Notes: a model not told the origin generated them from the letters alone. A DNA stretch of 7,023 bases from Candidatus Saccharimonadota bacterium (GCA_004554425.1 SFMI01000092.1:1-7023), one strand, 5' to 3'; shown: positions 1 through 6,742, numbered from the stretch's first letter. Numbers and translations are program-made.

Positions 1-216
1 ATTAACGACTTTGCCTTCTGAAGAAGTGATACGTCCATTAGACCAAAGGATAAAATTTCCACAAGAATTGCCATAGCCGCTGACAGCTACATTGGCCGAT
101 CCGCGTATATGTTGAGGCTGAGCAAGCAACCTTTGCCCATTAAAAATTAGAAAGCTGCCAACAAATAAAATAATCAGAAACGAAACAGAAACAAAAACAA
201 GAAAACGTCTATTCAT
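1..216 (-). CDS. 5' end of an exported or membrane-anchored hypothetical protein (partial)
   Basis: The first 72 codons are visible and the gene runs off the left edge. The start is the ATG at 214-216 on the complement, preceded by an AGGGGGG stretch four bases upstream that can act as a ribosome binding site. Residues 1-4 are basic (MNRR). Residues 5-25 are a strongly hydrophobic stretch, followed by a short polar segment ending LLAQ near residues 31-34. This is the layout of a signal peptide or of a single N-terminal membrane anchor with the rest outside the cytoplasm. The mature part contains a GNSCGNFILWSNGRI stretch (about residues 50-64), suggesting a small folded domain, but I do not recognise the family. 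It is divergent from the operon starting at 420. The presence of a gene is fairly sure; its function is unknown. Confidence 0.72.
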   Translation of the reverse strand, partial: MNRRFLVFVSVSFLIILFVGSFLIFNGQRLLAQPQHIRGSANVAVSGYGNSCGNFILWSNGRITSSEGKVVN

Positions 217-272
217 TTTTCCCCCCTATATGAAAAGCACTACAAAAGGGCAGCGCCATATTATACAACTCC

Positions 273-301
273 AAATTAAGCAGATTAGCCAAATTTGTCA
301 A
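273..301 (-). promoter_or_regulatory. possible sigma-70-type promoter for the left-edge gene
   Basis: On the minus strand a perfect TTGACA (complement of 296-301) is followed after 17 bases by TAATTT (complement of 273-278), which keeps the three most conserved positions of a -10 box. A perfect TATAAT also lies on this strand at 260-265, but 30 bases from the TTGACA, too far for the same promoter, so it may be a second start with a weak -35. Assignment is by motif only. No comparably good promoter was found on the plus strand for the gene at 420. Confidence 0.35.
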
Positions 302-404
302 GCACTCTAAAGCGAAACAGCCTTGGCTGCACTAACTATGAAACAAAAAAGCAAGTAAAATAAGGGCTGACGCAGAAAGAGTACAAATTAAGAAAAATGT
401 AATC

Positions 405-410
405 AGAGGA
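405..410 (+). promoter_or_regulatory. ribosome binding site selecting the GTG start at 420
   Basis: AGAGGA lies nine bases before GTG 420-422. The in-frame ATG at 435 has no such sequence at a suitable distance, so the GTG is preferred as the start. Confidence 0.6.
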
Positions 411-419
411 ATTTTTATC

Positions 420-1613
420 GTGTCAGAACTCCATATGGAACCGCAGGAACTGACCTTAGATGACGGCCGCCGAGTTCTTATCCGTCGAGGACAAGTAGAA
501 GATCAAGAAAAGATAAAAAAACTCTACACTGATGTGTATGGCAATTCGTATACTATTCCAGAAATAGCCAACACCGAGAAGATGACTCAAGCTCTCAACG
601 ATCGCTATAATTATTTATGGATAGTTAGCCAGAGCGGAGAAAGAATTGTTGGTAGTGTGATTTTTTCTGTCGATCCTTACCATCATTTGGGTAAAGCCTT
701 CAGCGGCGTTATTGCTGCCGATTTCCGCGGTTGCAAACTCATTTACTCTATGATGCGCAAAGCGCATGAAAGTTTGCTTTGCGAGGGCGGCCCTTGCACC
801 ATGATTTACGCCATGGTACGCACTTTCGTTTCTCCCAATTTTCACAAACACTTAAAAGAGTTAGGTTATATTGATACCGGTATTTTCCCTAATGTACGCC
901 GCGTTAGGGATTACGAAACGCACAGTTTTAAAATTTGCTTGGGGCCCAATGCTTTCAAAGACAGACGTCCCCTGCCACGTATTTACAATCAAGTACAAAC
1001 TATGTATAGATTGGTAGATCGCCAGCTTAATTTGGGGCCCGCCATTATGCGTTCTGTCGATTTGCCTCACTATACCGATCCTTTGCTTAAATTGGAGCTG
1101 GCTAAGCCAGAAGATTACCCCAATGGTATTGAAGCTGAACGTGAAAAGTTACGCCAAGCGAACTCGCTGCGTTTTGGCTTCTGTCCTTTACTAGAGCCCA
1201 ATACTATGCTCATTAACAAGGAAAAAACTATAAGAGCCTTCTTAAACTTCCAACCAGTAGATGGTCATGCCACTATGGTAGGCTTAGAAACTGGAAAATA
1301 CGATATGGTTTGCCTTTTGGAATCGGTAGCGGCAGCTTGCGAAAAAATGGGCACTAAATATCTGGAAGTATTGGCTTCAGCTTACGATCCCATAATTCAA
1401 GCTCAACTTTGGCAAGCTTACTTCTTGCCTTGCGCTTGGTTCCCAGCTGCTCGTTTGGCTGAAGGACAGCGCCTAGATTATATGTTTGCTTCTCGCAGCT
1501 TCGTGCCGCTCAATTTCAAAGGCTTGAAGCTTACTGAAGATTGCAAGCCTTATCTTTTAGAGTTTTTTAAATTGTACACCGCCAGACTGTGGGAGGAGTT
1601 AGTCAATGCCTAA
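420..1613 (+). CDS. tandem GNAT-like acyltransferase protein
   Basis: A 397-residue protein, about twice the length of a single GNAT domain. Residues ~15-175 read as a GNAT N-acetyltransferase fold: an N-terminal strand with RRGQVEDQEKI, a strand with ERIVGSVIFSVD (74-85), then VIAADFRGCKLIYSMM (97-112) in the place of motif A, the acyl-CoA pyrophosphate loop. The usual R-G-x-G is R103-G104-C105-K106, so the loop is only partly conserved. Residues ~225-397 look like a second, more diverged GNAT-like half, with an ESVAAACEKMG helix (301-311), a following strand, and the conspicuous FLPCAWFPA (335-343) and RLDYMFASR (351-359) segments. The acceptor substrate cannot be told. It is a cytoplasmic protein with no signal or membrane segment. 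It is the first gene of the operon and its stop overlaps the next start by 8 bases. The GNAT assignment is from motif appearance; the second half is less certain. Confidence 0.7.
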   Translation: MSELHMEPQELTLDDGRRVLIRRGQVEDQEKIKKLYTDVYGNSYTIPEIANTEKMTQALNDRYNYLWIVSQSGERIVGSVIFSVDPYHHLGKAFSGVIAADFRGCKLIYSMMRKAHESLLCEGGPCTMIYAMVRTFVSPNFHKHLKELGYIDTGIFPNVRRVRDYETHSFKICLGPNAFKDRRPLPRIYNQVQTMYRLVDRQLNLGPAIMRSVDLPHYTDPLLKLELAKPEDYPNGIEAEREKLRQANSLRFGFCPLLEPNTMLINKEKTIRAFLNFQPVDGHATMVGLETGKYDMVCLLESVAAACEKMGTKYLEVLASAYDPIIQAQLWQAYFLPCAWFPAARLAEGQRLDYMFASRSFVPLNFKGLKLTEDCKPYLLEFFKLYTARLWEELVNA

Positions 1614-2736
1614 ATGCCACTTTATTCGCCGCCGCAGCCCCATACACCATCCTTCCGCCCATCCAGACAAGCAAATACGCCGTCGCTTAGAGCGACTTAG
1701 TCAAAAACATAAAGGCTCAATGGCGAGATTAGCTGCTCAAAGAGATGTCTTTACTAATCCAACTCCCAGACAAGACAGATGTTTTGCGGCTGCTCTAATT
1801 GAAAATTGGTGCCATCATTTACTTCATAACAGCGCTTTTTACACCCGCACCGATTTACTGCCCCAGGTTCCCTTACCTTCGGTTCAGCTAAAAAAGCTGC
1901 AGCCGCAATTGGCACAATGGAAAGAAGTTAAAATAGACAATTCTTCTCCTTCACTTTATGCCGGACAGAATTTATGGCCCCAAACCGATCCCTCAGAAGA
2001 TACTACTTCCATTCAACCACGCCTTTACGACGGACGCTCCTTAGAGTGGATAAAAAAGACTTTATTCCAACAAGGCGCCCAATTGCGCTTATTGACTAAG
2101 CAAAAAGTGAATATATTAAACTTAGTCTCAAGTCAAGAAACAGAGAGTAGCTCTTTCTTTACTTCTCAAATTAGGCAAGCGATTTGTTTCCTAAGCAAAA
2201 CAAAAAGCAAATTGGATCTGTCTATTTCTCCCTTATCTATGCCGCAGCAACGGCTAGAAGCACTAATTCATGCGTGGGAAAATTTGCACAAATGGTCAGA
2301 GCAAGCGGAGCCAGTTCGTCTATTGATTAGTAGCTCCGATTTAGCTGATTTGCTGCAAGTAGTTGGCGATAAAGGTGTGCTTAATTCAGATAAACGCAGC
2401 CGCATCTTTGTAATTATTTCGAAAGTCGATGCACAAATGCAGCAAATGCTTGCCAAGCGTCAACAAATAGCAGCCCAATTTGGCTTAGCACCAGATCATC
2501 TGACTTGGCTATTGCTGCAACCGGAAGCTTCTGTAGCCATTTTTAGCTGTCCACAAGGCCATTTCCACTTACCAATTTACTATAGATGTGGCCAAGAACA
2601 TAACCGCTTTTATATTTGCAACCCTCTGGCAACTAATTATCCGGTGCTTTACAACAAATTCAACGGAAAAATTGCTCCTAAAGGGACTTGCTCTTGCGGG
2701 TTCAACGCCCCTAGTATAGAATTAGAACAATCTTAG
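1606..2736 (+). CDS. unrecognised protein with Cys/His-rich putative zinc-binding C-terminus
   Basis: A 376-residue protein. Its start ATG 1606 lies inside the end of the preceding gene (8-base overlap) with a strong GGAGGAG seven bases upstream, which indicates translational coupling. The N-terminus (1-37) is very basic, rich in Arg, Lys and His. The middle is Gln/Ser/Leu-rich with no motif I know; residues ~236-272 alternate strand-like and helix-like segments (VRLLISSSDLADLL, RIFVIISKVD). The C-terminal ~65 residues hold a cluster of possible metal ligands: C315, H319, H321, C328, H332, C338, C362 and C364, the last two in a TCSCGF turn. This resembles a zinc ribbon or treble-clef arrangement but matches no named family I recognise. 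It is predicted soluble. Zinc binding is inference from residue spacing. The basic N-terminus plus a zinc site could suit nucleic-acid or protein binding, but that is not shown. Confidence 0.68.
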   Translation: MPKCHFIRRRSPIHHPSAHPDKQIRRRLERLSQKHKGSMARLAAQRDVFTNPTPRQDRCFAAALIENWCHHLLHNSAFYTRTDLLPQVPLPSVQLKKLQPQLAQWKEVKIDNSSPSLYAGQNLWPQTDPSEDTTSIQPRLYDGRSLEWIKKTLFQQGAQLRLLTKQKVNILNLVSSQETESSSFFTSQIRQAICFLSKTKSKLDLSISPLSMPQQRLEALIHAWENLHKWSEQAEPVRLLISSSDLADLLQVVGDKGVLNSDKRSRIFVIISKVDAQMQQMLAKRQQIAAQFGLAPDHLTWLLLQPEASVAIFSCPQGHFHLPIYYRCGQEHNRFYICNPLATNYPVLYNKFNGKIAPKGTCSCGFNAPSIELEQS

Positions 2737-2763
2737 ATACCGCAATCAATTTGAGGAATGATA

Positions 2764-3408
2764 ATGACTAAAGAGAATGAAATTCCCAGCAGCTTCAGAC
2801 TGCTACTAGGCTTGCTAGTAGGCGTACTTATTAGCGTAACGATGGGCCAAGGCGTCGATTTTGTTGCTAAAGAGACTTCTATTATGGCTTCTTTATTATC
2901 GGTAGTTATAGGTCTCTTATCTACTTACTTGCTCCGTTTTGGTATGCCTCGCCGCGAAAAGCCCTCAACCATGGGTACAATTGCTTTACTTTTGGTTTTA
3001 GCTTGCTATTTGGTAATAGGCAAAATAGTATTAGCTTCCGCTGCTTTAAGTTACACTCTTATGTATGCGACCGCCGGCGTCATCATGGCTTGGTTGATCT
3101 TCACCTCCATTGCCGAAAGCTCTTTACTTTATGCTTTTTGCATAGGCGGTTTCTGCGGCGGTCTGGGAGGCGTAGTCTTCCCTATGATTTTGGGTAGTTC
3201 TTTTGCTCCGCTCTTTGACTACCTGACCAGCGACCCTTCCGAAAAAGCTATGGTCTCGACTTATTTGGCTCTTATATGCACAGTTCCGGGAGCTTTTGCC
3301 GCTGTTGCTGGCCGTCTTTCTGGTTGGGGATTGCTCGAGCACACTAAAGAAGATGTTTGGGCCTTCAATTCGGACGGTCGCTTATACGTTAAACAGACTA
3401 CCCGCTAA
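2764..3408 (+). CDS. six-helix integral membrane protein, function unknown
   Basis: A 214-residue hydrophobic protein. I prefer ATG 2764 because GAGGA (2753-2757) lies six bases before it; the in-frame ATG at 2758 directly abuts the same ribosome site with no spacing and would add only Met-Ile. About six membrane segments are visible (numbering from 2764): ~10-28, 38-58, 69-90, 94-114, 120-145 and 162-184. Segment 5 is glycine-rich (GGFCGGLGG, 128-136), suggesting tight helix packing. A basic RFGMPRREK loop (58-66) follows helix 2, and a hydrophilic tail of ~30 residues follows helix 6. No transporter or enzyme signature was recognised. It lies 27 bases after the preceding stop, consistent with one three-gene operon ending at the hairpin at 3431-3474. 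It may anchor or partner the two soluble proteins before it (inference). Confidence 0.68.
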   Translation: MTKENEIPSSFRLLLGLLVGVLISVTMGQGVDFVAKETSIMASLLSVVIGLLSTYLLRFGMPRREKPSTMGTIALLLVLACYLVIGKIVLASAALSYTLMYATAGVIMAWLIFTSIAESSLLYAFCIGGFCGGLGGVVFPMILGSSFAPLFDYLTSDPSEKAMVSTYLALICTVPGAFAAVAGRLSGWGLLEHTKEDVWAFNSDGRLYVKQTTR

Positions 3409-3430
3409 AAGATAATTACCATAAACATAA

Positions 3431-3474
3431 AAAGATGCCGCCAGACTTCAAAAAAAATGTCAGGCGGCATCTTT
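3431..3474. terminator. bidirectional intrinsic terminator between convergent genes
   Basis: A 16-base inverted repeat: AAAGATGCCGCC pairs perfectly with GGCGGCATCTTT (12 bp), then one A/A mismatch and three more pairs (GAC/GTC), enclosing a 12-base A-rich loop. The A's on the left and T's on the right give a U-tract in either direction. It therefore serves the plus-strand operon ending at 3408 and the minus-strand FHA gene ending at 3511. Confidence 0.85.
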
Positions 3475-3480
3475 ACTTAT

Positions 3481-3498
3481 AGGCTTAAAAATAAGCCT
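3481..3498. repeat. short hairpin just past the FHA gene stop
   Basis: AGGCTTA and TAAGCCT form a perfect 7-bp stem around a four-base AAAA loop, 12 bases beyond the FHA gene stop and before the main terminator as read from that gene. On the minus strand its loop is TTTT. It may protect the mRNA 3' end or act as an accessory terminator; there is no U-tract directly after it. Confidence 0.45.
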
Positions 3499-3510
3499 CA
3501 GTACTAATAC

Positions 3511-5037
3511 TTATTCGTAACTTTCCCAATGAATACGCACTTTATTAGCTAAAGTAATGGAATTTTCTTTAGTTAAACGTGCCCGTCTCTTAATAGGCAT
3601 GCGTCCGACCTTAGTAGTAGAAGAAGTGCTATGGTTCACTAAATATACGCCATCTTCTAAAAATTGTACTGAACAATGCTGACGCGAAACTGACAAATCG
3701 CTCAAAACTAAGTCGTTATTATTAGCCCTTCCGATAGTTACGTTACCATAAACATCTAAAGTAAGGCCACGATCAGTACCATAAACAACTACTAGCCTAC
3801 CTCTAGGCCGTTCGCCGTCCTTATGTTCTTCAGGAGCAGAAACAACCTCATACTTTGGCTCATCAGTAGCACACCCCAAAGTATCTTCGTCTTGCCCACT
3901 CAACTCTGAAGTTTCACTATTGCCAACGATAGTTTGAGCTTCAAAAATGGGAGTCGGTTCAGGCTCTTTAAAAGCAGTCGGCTTTTCCAAGTTGAGACTT
4001 GGCGGCGGGGCAAATAAATGTCCGAATCCTCCACTTTCCGCTTCCGACTCATGGGAATTAGCATCTTCTCCACCATGATTGTCAATATTGTTGCCCCCCA
4101 CAACATCTTCTACAGCTGAAGCAATCTCGGCAGCAGGAGCTTGAACAGCAGCAAAAGGATCGTAACCTTGATTTAGAGTTTCGATATAAGTTTGTGGATC
4201 TAAGCCTACACTATAAGCTTGGGCATACAGATGCGGATCTTGACCATCTTGGCAAGCTTGCGCATAGACATAGGGGTCAATTCCCTCATTGTAAGCCTGA
4301 GCATAAAGTACCGGATCAAAGCCTTCGGCTTTAGCTTGTTTGTAAATAGCTAAATTTATGCCTAATTTTTGAGCACTGTCAATGTCGGGATCGACAGTAA
4401 AACGAGGCTGCGGCCCAGGAGGACGACCAGCTCGGGAGGCAGGAGCGTACATATGAGCTCTTTCATCAGCGCTAAGAGCTCCAGCTAAACTTCCGGATAA
4501 CGCTCCATGATGGCCTAAATAGCTATCTGAAGTGACATGTTCCATACTCAGAGCCGGTGGTTCCGGAGCATCTTCTCCACGTCGCAGCCAAGCTGGCGTA
4601 AAACTCCTATCAGGTTGCTCTGCAGGAGGAGCCCCCAAATAAATGGCTTCTTCCTTATTATTGGAATTTATTTCACAAATATTAGCATTAGTCTGCTCTT
4701 TGTAACCCTCAGGCGCTTCCACCTTAAGGACGGAATTACCCACAGAAATAGTAGTACCGTCAACTAAAAAAGCATGAGCGCACGCTTTTCCATTAACAAC
4801 AATAGGAGAAATGGCCGAACGATTCGAGAGACGGTAAACATTTTTCTCTTTATCCCAAGTAAGTACGGCTTGCAAACCACCAATAGAACGATCATTTATA
4901 CTTAGGCATCCTTCATTATCGTCAAGATTAGTAGATAATCCACCGACTAATCTAATAGAAGTACCCGATAGAGCAACAGTTTCTCCAGCATCAGCGCCAC
5001 TAACTATATGAAGTTTATAGACGCCATCTAAAACCAT
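3511..5037 (-). CDS. two-FHA-domain protein with central 13-residue repeats
   Basis: A 508-residue protein. Residues ~5-108 read as an FHA beta-sandwich (YRLSNRSAISPIVVNG, then LVDGTTISVGNSVLKVE), but the usual G-R and S-R-x-H positions are changed (GG at 32-33, SIGGLQ at 51-56), so phosphothreonine binding there is doubtful. Residues ~110-218 are low-complexity linker. Residues 219-296 carry six 13-residue repeats of consensus YxQAxxxGxDPxx. Residues ~297-410 are an acidic, Pro/Ser-rich linker. Residues ~412-508 are a clearer FHA domain: IGR 435-437, SVSRQH 449-454, N468; the usual N-G-T is S472-S473-T474. FHA domains bind phosphothreonine and assemble Ser/Thr-kinase-regulated complexes. No signal or membrane segment is seen, so it is probably cytoplasmic. 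ATG 5037 is preceded by GGAGG four bases upstream. It is monocistronic between a divergent promoter region and a shared terminator. The C-terminal FHA call is firm; partner and pathway are unknown. Confidence 0.9.
   Translation of the reverse strand: MVLDGVYKLHIVSGADAGETVALSGTSIRLVGGLSTNLDDNEGCLSINDRSIGGLQAVLTWDKEKNVYRLSNRSAISPIVVNGKACAHAFLVDGTTISVGNSVLKVEAPEGYKEQTNANICEINSNNKEEAIYLGAPPAEQPDRSFTPAWLRRGEDAPEPPALSMEHVTSDSYLGHHGALSGSLAGALSADERAHMYAPASRAGRPPGPQPRFTVDPDIDSAQKLGINLAIYKQAKAEGFDPVLYAQAYNEGIDPYVYAQACQDGQDPHLYAQAYSVGLDPQTYIETLNQGYDPFAAVQAPAAEIASAVEDVVGGNNIDNHGGEDANSHESEAESGGFGHLFAPPPSLNLEKPTAFKEPEPTPIFEAQTIVGNSETSELSGQDEDTLGCATDEPKYEVVSAPEEHKDGERPRGRLVVVYGTDRGLTLDVYGNVTIGRANNNDLVLSDLSVSRQHCSVQFLEDGVYLVNHSTSSTTKVGRMPIKRRARLTKENSITLANKVRIHWESYE
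4150..4383 (-). repeat. six 39-base tandem repeats coding for YxQAxxxGxDP units
   Basis: Within the FHA gene, residues 219-296 divide into six consecutive 13-residue units with no gaps: a degenerate first unit (SAQKLGIN core), then units starting at Y232, Y245, Y258, Y271 and Y284. Tyr, Gln/Glu-Ala/Thr, Gly and Asp-Pro recur in register; the last unit is also weaker (YIETLNQGYDP). DNA copies have diverged, so the protein pattern seems to be conserved rather than freshly duplicated. The likely shape is a short helix plus a G-x-D-P turn per unit. It is not a repeat family I can name. Confidence 0.8.
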
Positions 5038-5060
5038 GATTCCTCCAACTAAACAGAGCA

Positions 5061-5089
5061 GAAATAGATTTTATTGTCGCTTATGACAA
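5061..5089 (-). promoter_or_regulatory. possible promoter with dyad for the FHA gene
   Basis: On the minus strand TTGTCA (complement of 5084-5089) is followed after 17 bases by TATTTC (complement of 5061-5066), giving a short leader to the ATG at 5037. The -35 matches consensus in five of six positions; the -10 is poor. The -35 lies in an inverted repeat, TTGTC (5074-5078) and GACAA (5085-5089) with six bases between, which could be an operator. Motif evidence only. Confidence 0.25.
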
Positions 5090-5131
5090 AATTAAGACCA
5101 GAGGTAATTCCCTTTAAATAAGGAAAAATCC

Positions 5132-5159
5132 TTGATAATACAGAACAAGTGCACATATT
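5132..5159 (+). promoter_or_regulatory. possible promoter for the glycosyltransferase gene
   Basis: TTGATA (5132-5137) and CATATT (5154-5159) are separated by 16 bases, about 40 bases before ATG 5197. Both boxes are near consensus and the position suits. The other half of this 159-base divergent spacer serves the FHA gene. The ribosome site is weak (GGAAAG at 5182-5187, nine bases before the ATG). Confidence 0.35.
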
Positions 5160-5196
5160 TGGCTAGAAGCCGAAAAACAACGGAAAGTGCTTTCTC

Positions 5197-6585
5197 ATGG
5201 CAGACAAGAACATAAAAATCGCAATGTTAGCCGCTCACGGCGGCAGTGACTCCAATAAAATTCCCTTAGGAGGAGGCGCAGCAATCTGTGAGCGTTTGCT
5301 ACAAGCTTGGAAAAATGTAGACGGCCTGGAAATTACTCTTATTGTACCCGGCTACTATAAAACCCAAAACAACGCAGCGCCTGCTATTGCGGCGGAATCA
5401 GCTCTTGAATCAGACTGCGCAATAAACGAACATGAAGAAAGCATTTCTAAAATTAACACAATTCAAATTCCCCTCTTGAAAGAAGGCGAAACTCCTTGTA
5501 ATCTAAGCGAATTTCGCTATGCAAAATTCTGCCGTCAGTTCGAAAAAGCCAGCACTAAGAAGCTGTTAGAGCTTAAGCCCGATATTGCAATTACTCACGA
5601 TATTTCCGAAGGGCCTAATTTTAAGCAATTAAATAAGCACAATATTCCCTGCATTCCCATTTTCCATGTTGATGTGGTCGATTTTTTCTGTCGCATGTAT
5701 CTCAGAGAATATTGTACTCCTAAAAAATGCGTCAATATGTGGGAAAAAATTCGTTTATTACCAATAGTTCCCGATATTTTACGCTTGGTTTTCGATAAAC
5801 AAGCCGATGCTGTACGTTATTGTCCCAAGCTGATCGTCCCTTCGCAAGGAATGAAAAAAATTTTATTGGATACTTATGGCAATAATGATAATCTAAGTTC
5901 AAAAATAGAAGTAATTCCTTGGGGCGCTCCTACACCACAATTTAGCCACTCTGAAATAGAAGATGCCATTCCTCAAATAAACAGTGAATATAATCTCAAT
6001 CCTGAGGATCCAGTCATTGTAATGCTTTCCAGAATTTCTCCGGAGAAAGCTCAAAATAAACTTATTGAAGCTCTCAGCTGGGGAGAGCAAATAGGGCGTA
6101 TGCCTTCAAATTTGACAGTTTTTATTTGCGGTACCGCTTCTTTTATGCAAGGGCCCAAGTTTATGCGCAAGCTAGAAGATCTGAGTCAAAATTTAAAGCG
6201 TGTACGTTTGATATTTCCCGGCCATATCGGTGGTCTTAAAAAAGCGGCTATTTTATCTAGAGCTACCGTTTTTGTTACGACCAGTAAACACGAAAGCTAC
6301 GGCCTAACTACTATGGAAGCTATGCAACAAGGCACCCCCGTAGTGGCCATAGAAACTCCCGGCTCACTGCAAACAATTAGACCACACACCGGAGTAATTA
6401 TTCCCTGTCAGGGTTACACTGCTCAAAAACTCTGGCATGAAATTTATAATATTTTAATAAACCCTAACTATCGTCAAATTCTTAGCGTTCATGCCAAACT
6501 TTGGTCAGAGCAAGAGACCTTCTTAAAAGCTGCTCAAAAAATTTTGCACATATTTGAAGCTATAAGTCAGACACAAAATAAATAG
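5197..6585 (+). CDS. glycosyltransferase, GT4-type (GT-B fold)
   Basis: A 462-residue protein of normal length for family GT4 retaining glycosyltransferases, which move a sugar from a nucleotide donor onto a lipid, glycan or small acceptor. The N-terminal half has KIAMLAAHGG and a glycine-rich LGGGAAICERLLQAW segment (24-38), as in acceptor-side GT-B domains, and a basic linker region around KLIVPSQGMK (211-220). The C-terminal donor domain begins near VIVMLSRISPEK (273-284), with R279 and K284 in the usual phosphate-contacting positions. It ends with the hallmark E-x7-E: E366 in KHESYGLTTMEAMQQGTPVV and E374. The first half has several cysteines, three in C165-x7-C173-x4-C178, unusual but of unknown meaning. 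No signal peptide or membrane span; it is probably cytoplasmic or peripheral at the inner membrane. It stands alone with its own promoter region and terminator. Donor and acceptor cannot be predicted. Confidence 0.9.
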   Translation: MADKNIKIAMLAAHGGSDSNKIPLGGGAAICERLLQAWKNVDGLEITLIVPGYYKTQNNAAPAIAAESALESDCAINEHEESISKINTIQIPLLKEGETPCNLSEFRYAKFCRQFEKASTKKLLELKPDIAITHDISEGPNFKQLNKHNIPCIPIFHVDVVDFFCRMYLREYCTPKKCVNMWEKIRLLPIVPDILRLVFDKQADAVRYCPKLIVPSQGMKKILLDTYGNNDNLSSKIEVIPWGAPTPQFSHSEIEDAIPQINSEYNLNPEDPVIVMLSRISPEKAQNKLIEALSWGEQIGRMPSNLTVFICGTASFMQGPKFMRKLEDLSQNLKRVRLIFPGHIGGLKKAAILSRATVFVTTSKHESYGLTTMEAMQQGTPVVAIETPGSLQTIRPHTGVIIPCQGYTAQKLWHEIYNILINPNYRQILSVHAKLWSEQETFLKAAQKILHIFEAISQTQNK

Positions 6586-6618
6586 GTGCCTCCCCTGGCA
6601 AACGTATAGCGTAACACT

Positions 6619-6657
6619 AAAAAACGTAAGTGCATATACCGCACTTGCGTTTTTTTT
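6619..6657. terminator. intrinsic terminator after the glycosyltransferase, likely bidirectional
   Basis: Left arm AAAAAACGTAAGTGC (6619-6633) pairs with GCACTTGCGTTTTTT (6641-6655) through one T-G wobble, around a seven-base loop. Eight T's follow the GC part on the plus strand. On the minus strand the stem is followed by six T's, so it could also stop transcription coming from the right. Confidence 0.88.
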
Positions 6658-6742
6658 GCTTGTCTGTTTGGCTGCGTAGTTTTTCAGTCTAGAGACGCTA
6701 ATTAGTGTTCCGCCCGCTCATTAGCTATTTCGTGTTAGCTTC

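Noticed and set aside
230..310. 26-codon plus-strand frame starting ATG 230 in the left intergenic region
   Set aside because: No ribosome site before the ATG, and it overlaps the candidate promoter elements of the divergent gene.
318..329. CAGCC-TT-GGCTG dyad upstream of the GNAT-like gene
   Set aside because: Only five paired bases with a two-base gap; common by chance and not placed against a convincing promoter.
615..1070. Minus-strand open frames (615-851 and 861-1070) inside the GNAT-like gene
   Set aside because: They lie fully antisense to a protein-like frame with a ribosome site; their translations show no domain pattern.
2268..2456. Minus-strand open frame inside the second operon gene
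   Set aside because: Antisense shadow; Ser/Cys/Leu-rich translation without protein character.
3003..3342. Frames on both strands (3003-3197 plus, 3124-3342 minus) inside the membrane-protein gene
   Set aside because: Shadows of a clear membrane-protein frame; the out-of-frame translations are Arg/Cys/His-rich and unlikely to be real.
3900..4106. Second minus-strand frame inside the FHA gene
   Set aside because: It overlaps the linker region in another frame and has no supporting ribosome site that I can see.
4150..4383. Repeat array considered as a CRISPR-like or intergenic repeat
   Set aside because: The repeats are contiguous without spacers, in frame, and conserved at protein level within the FHA gene.
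4537..4767. Plus-strand frame opposite the FHA gene
   Set aside because: Antisense shadow of the linker and N-terminal FHA-like region.
5899..6090. Minus-strand frame inside the glycosyltransferase gene
   Set aside because: Antisense shadow of the conserved donor-domain region.
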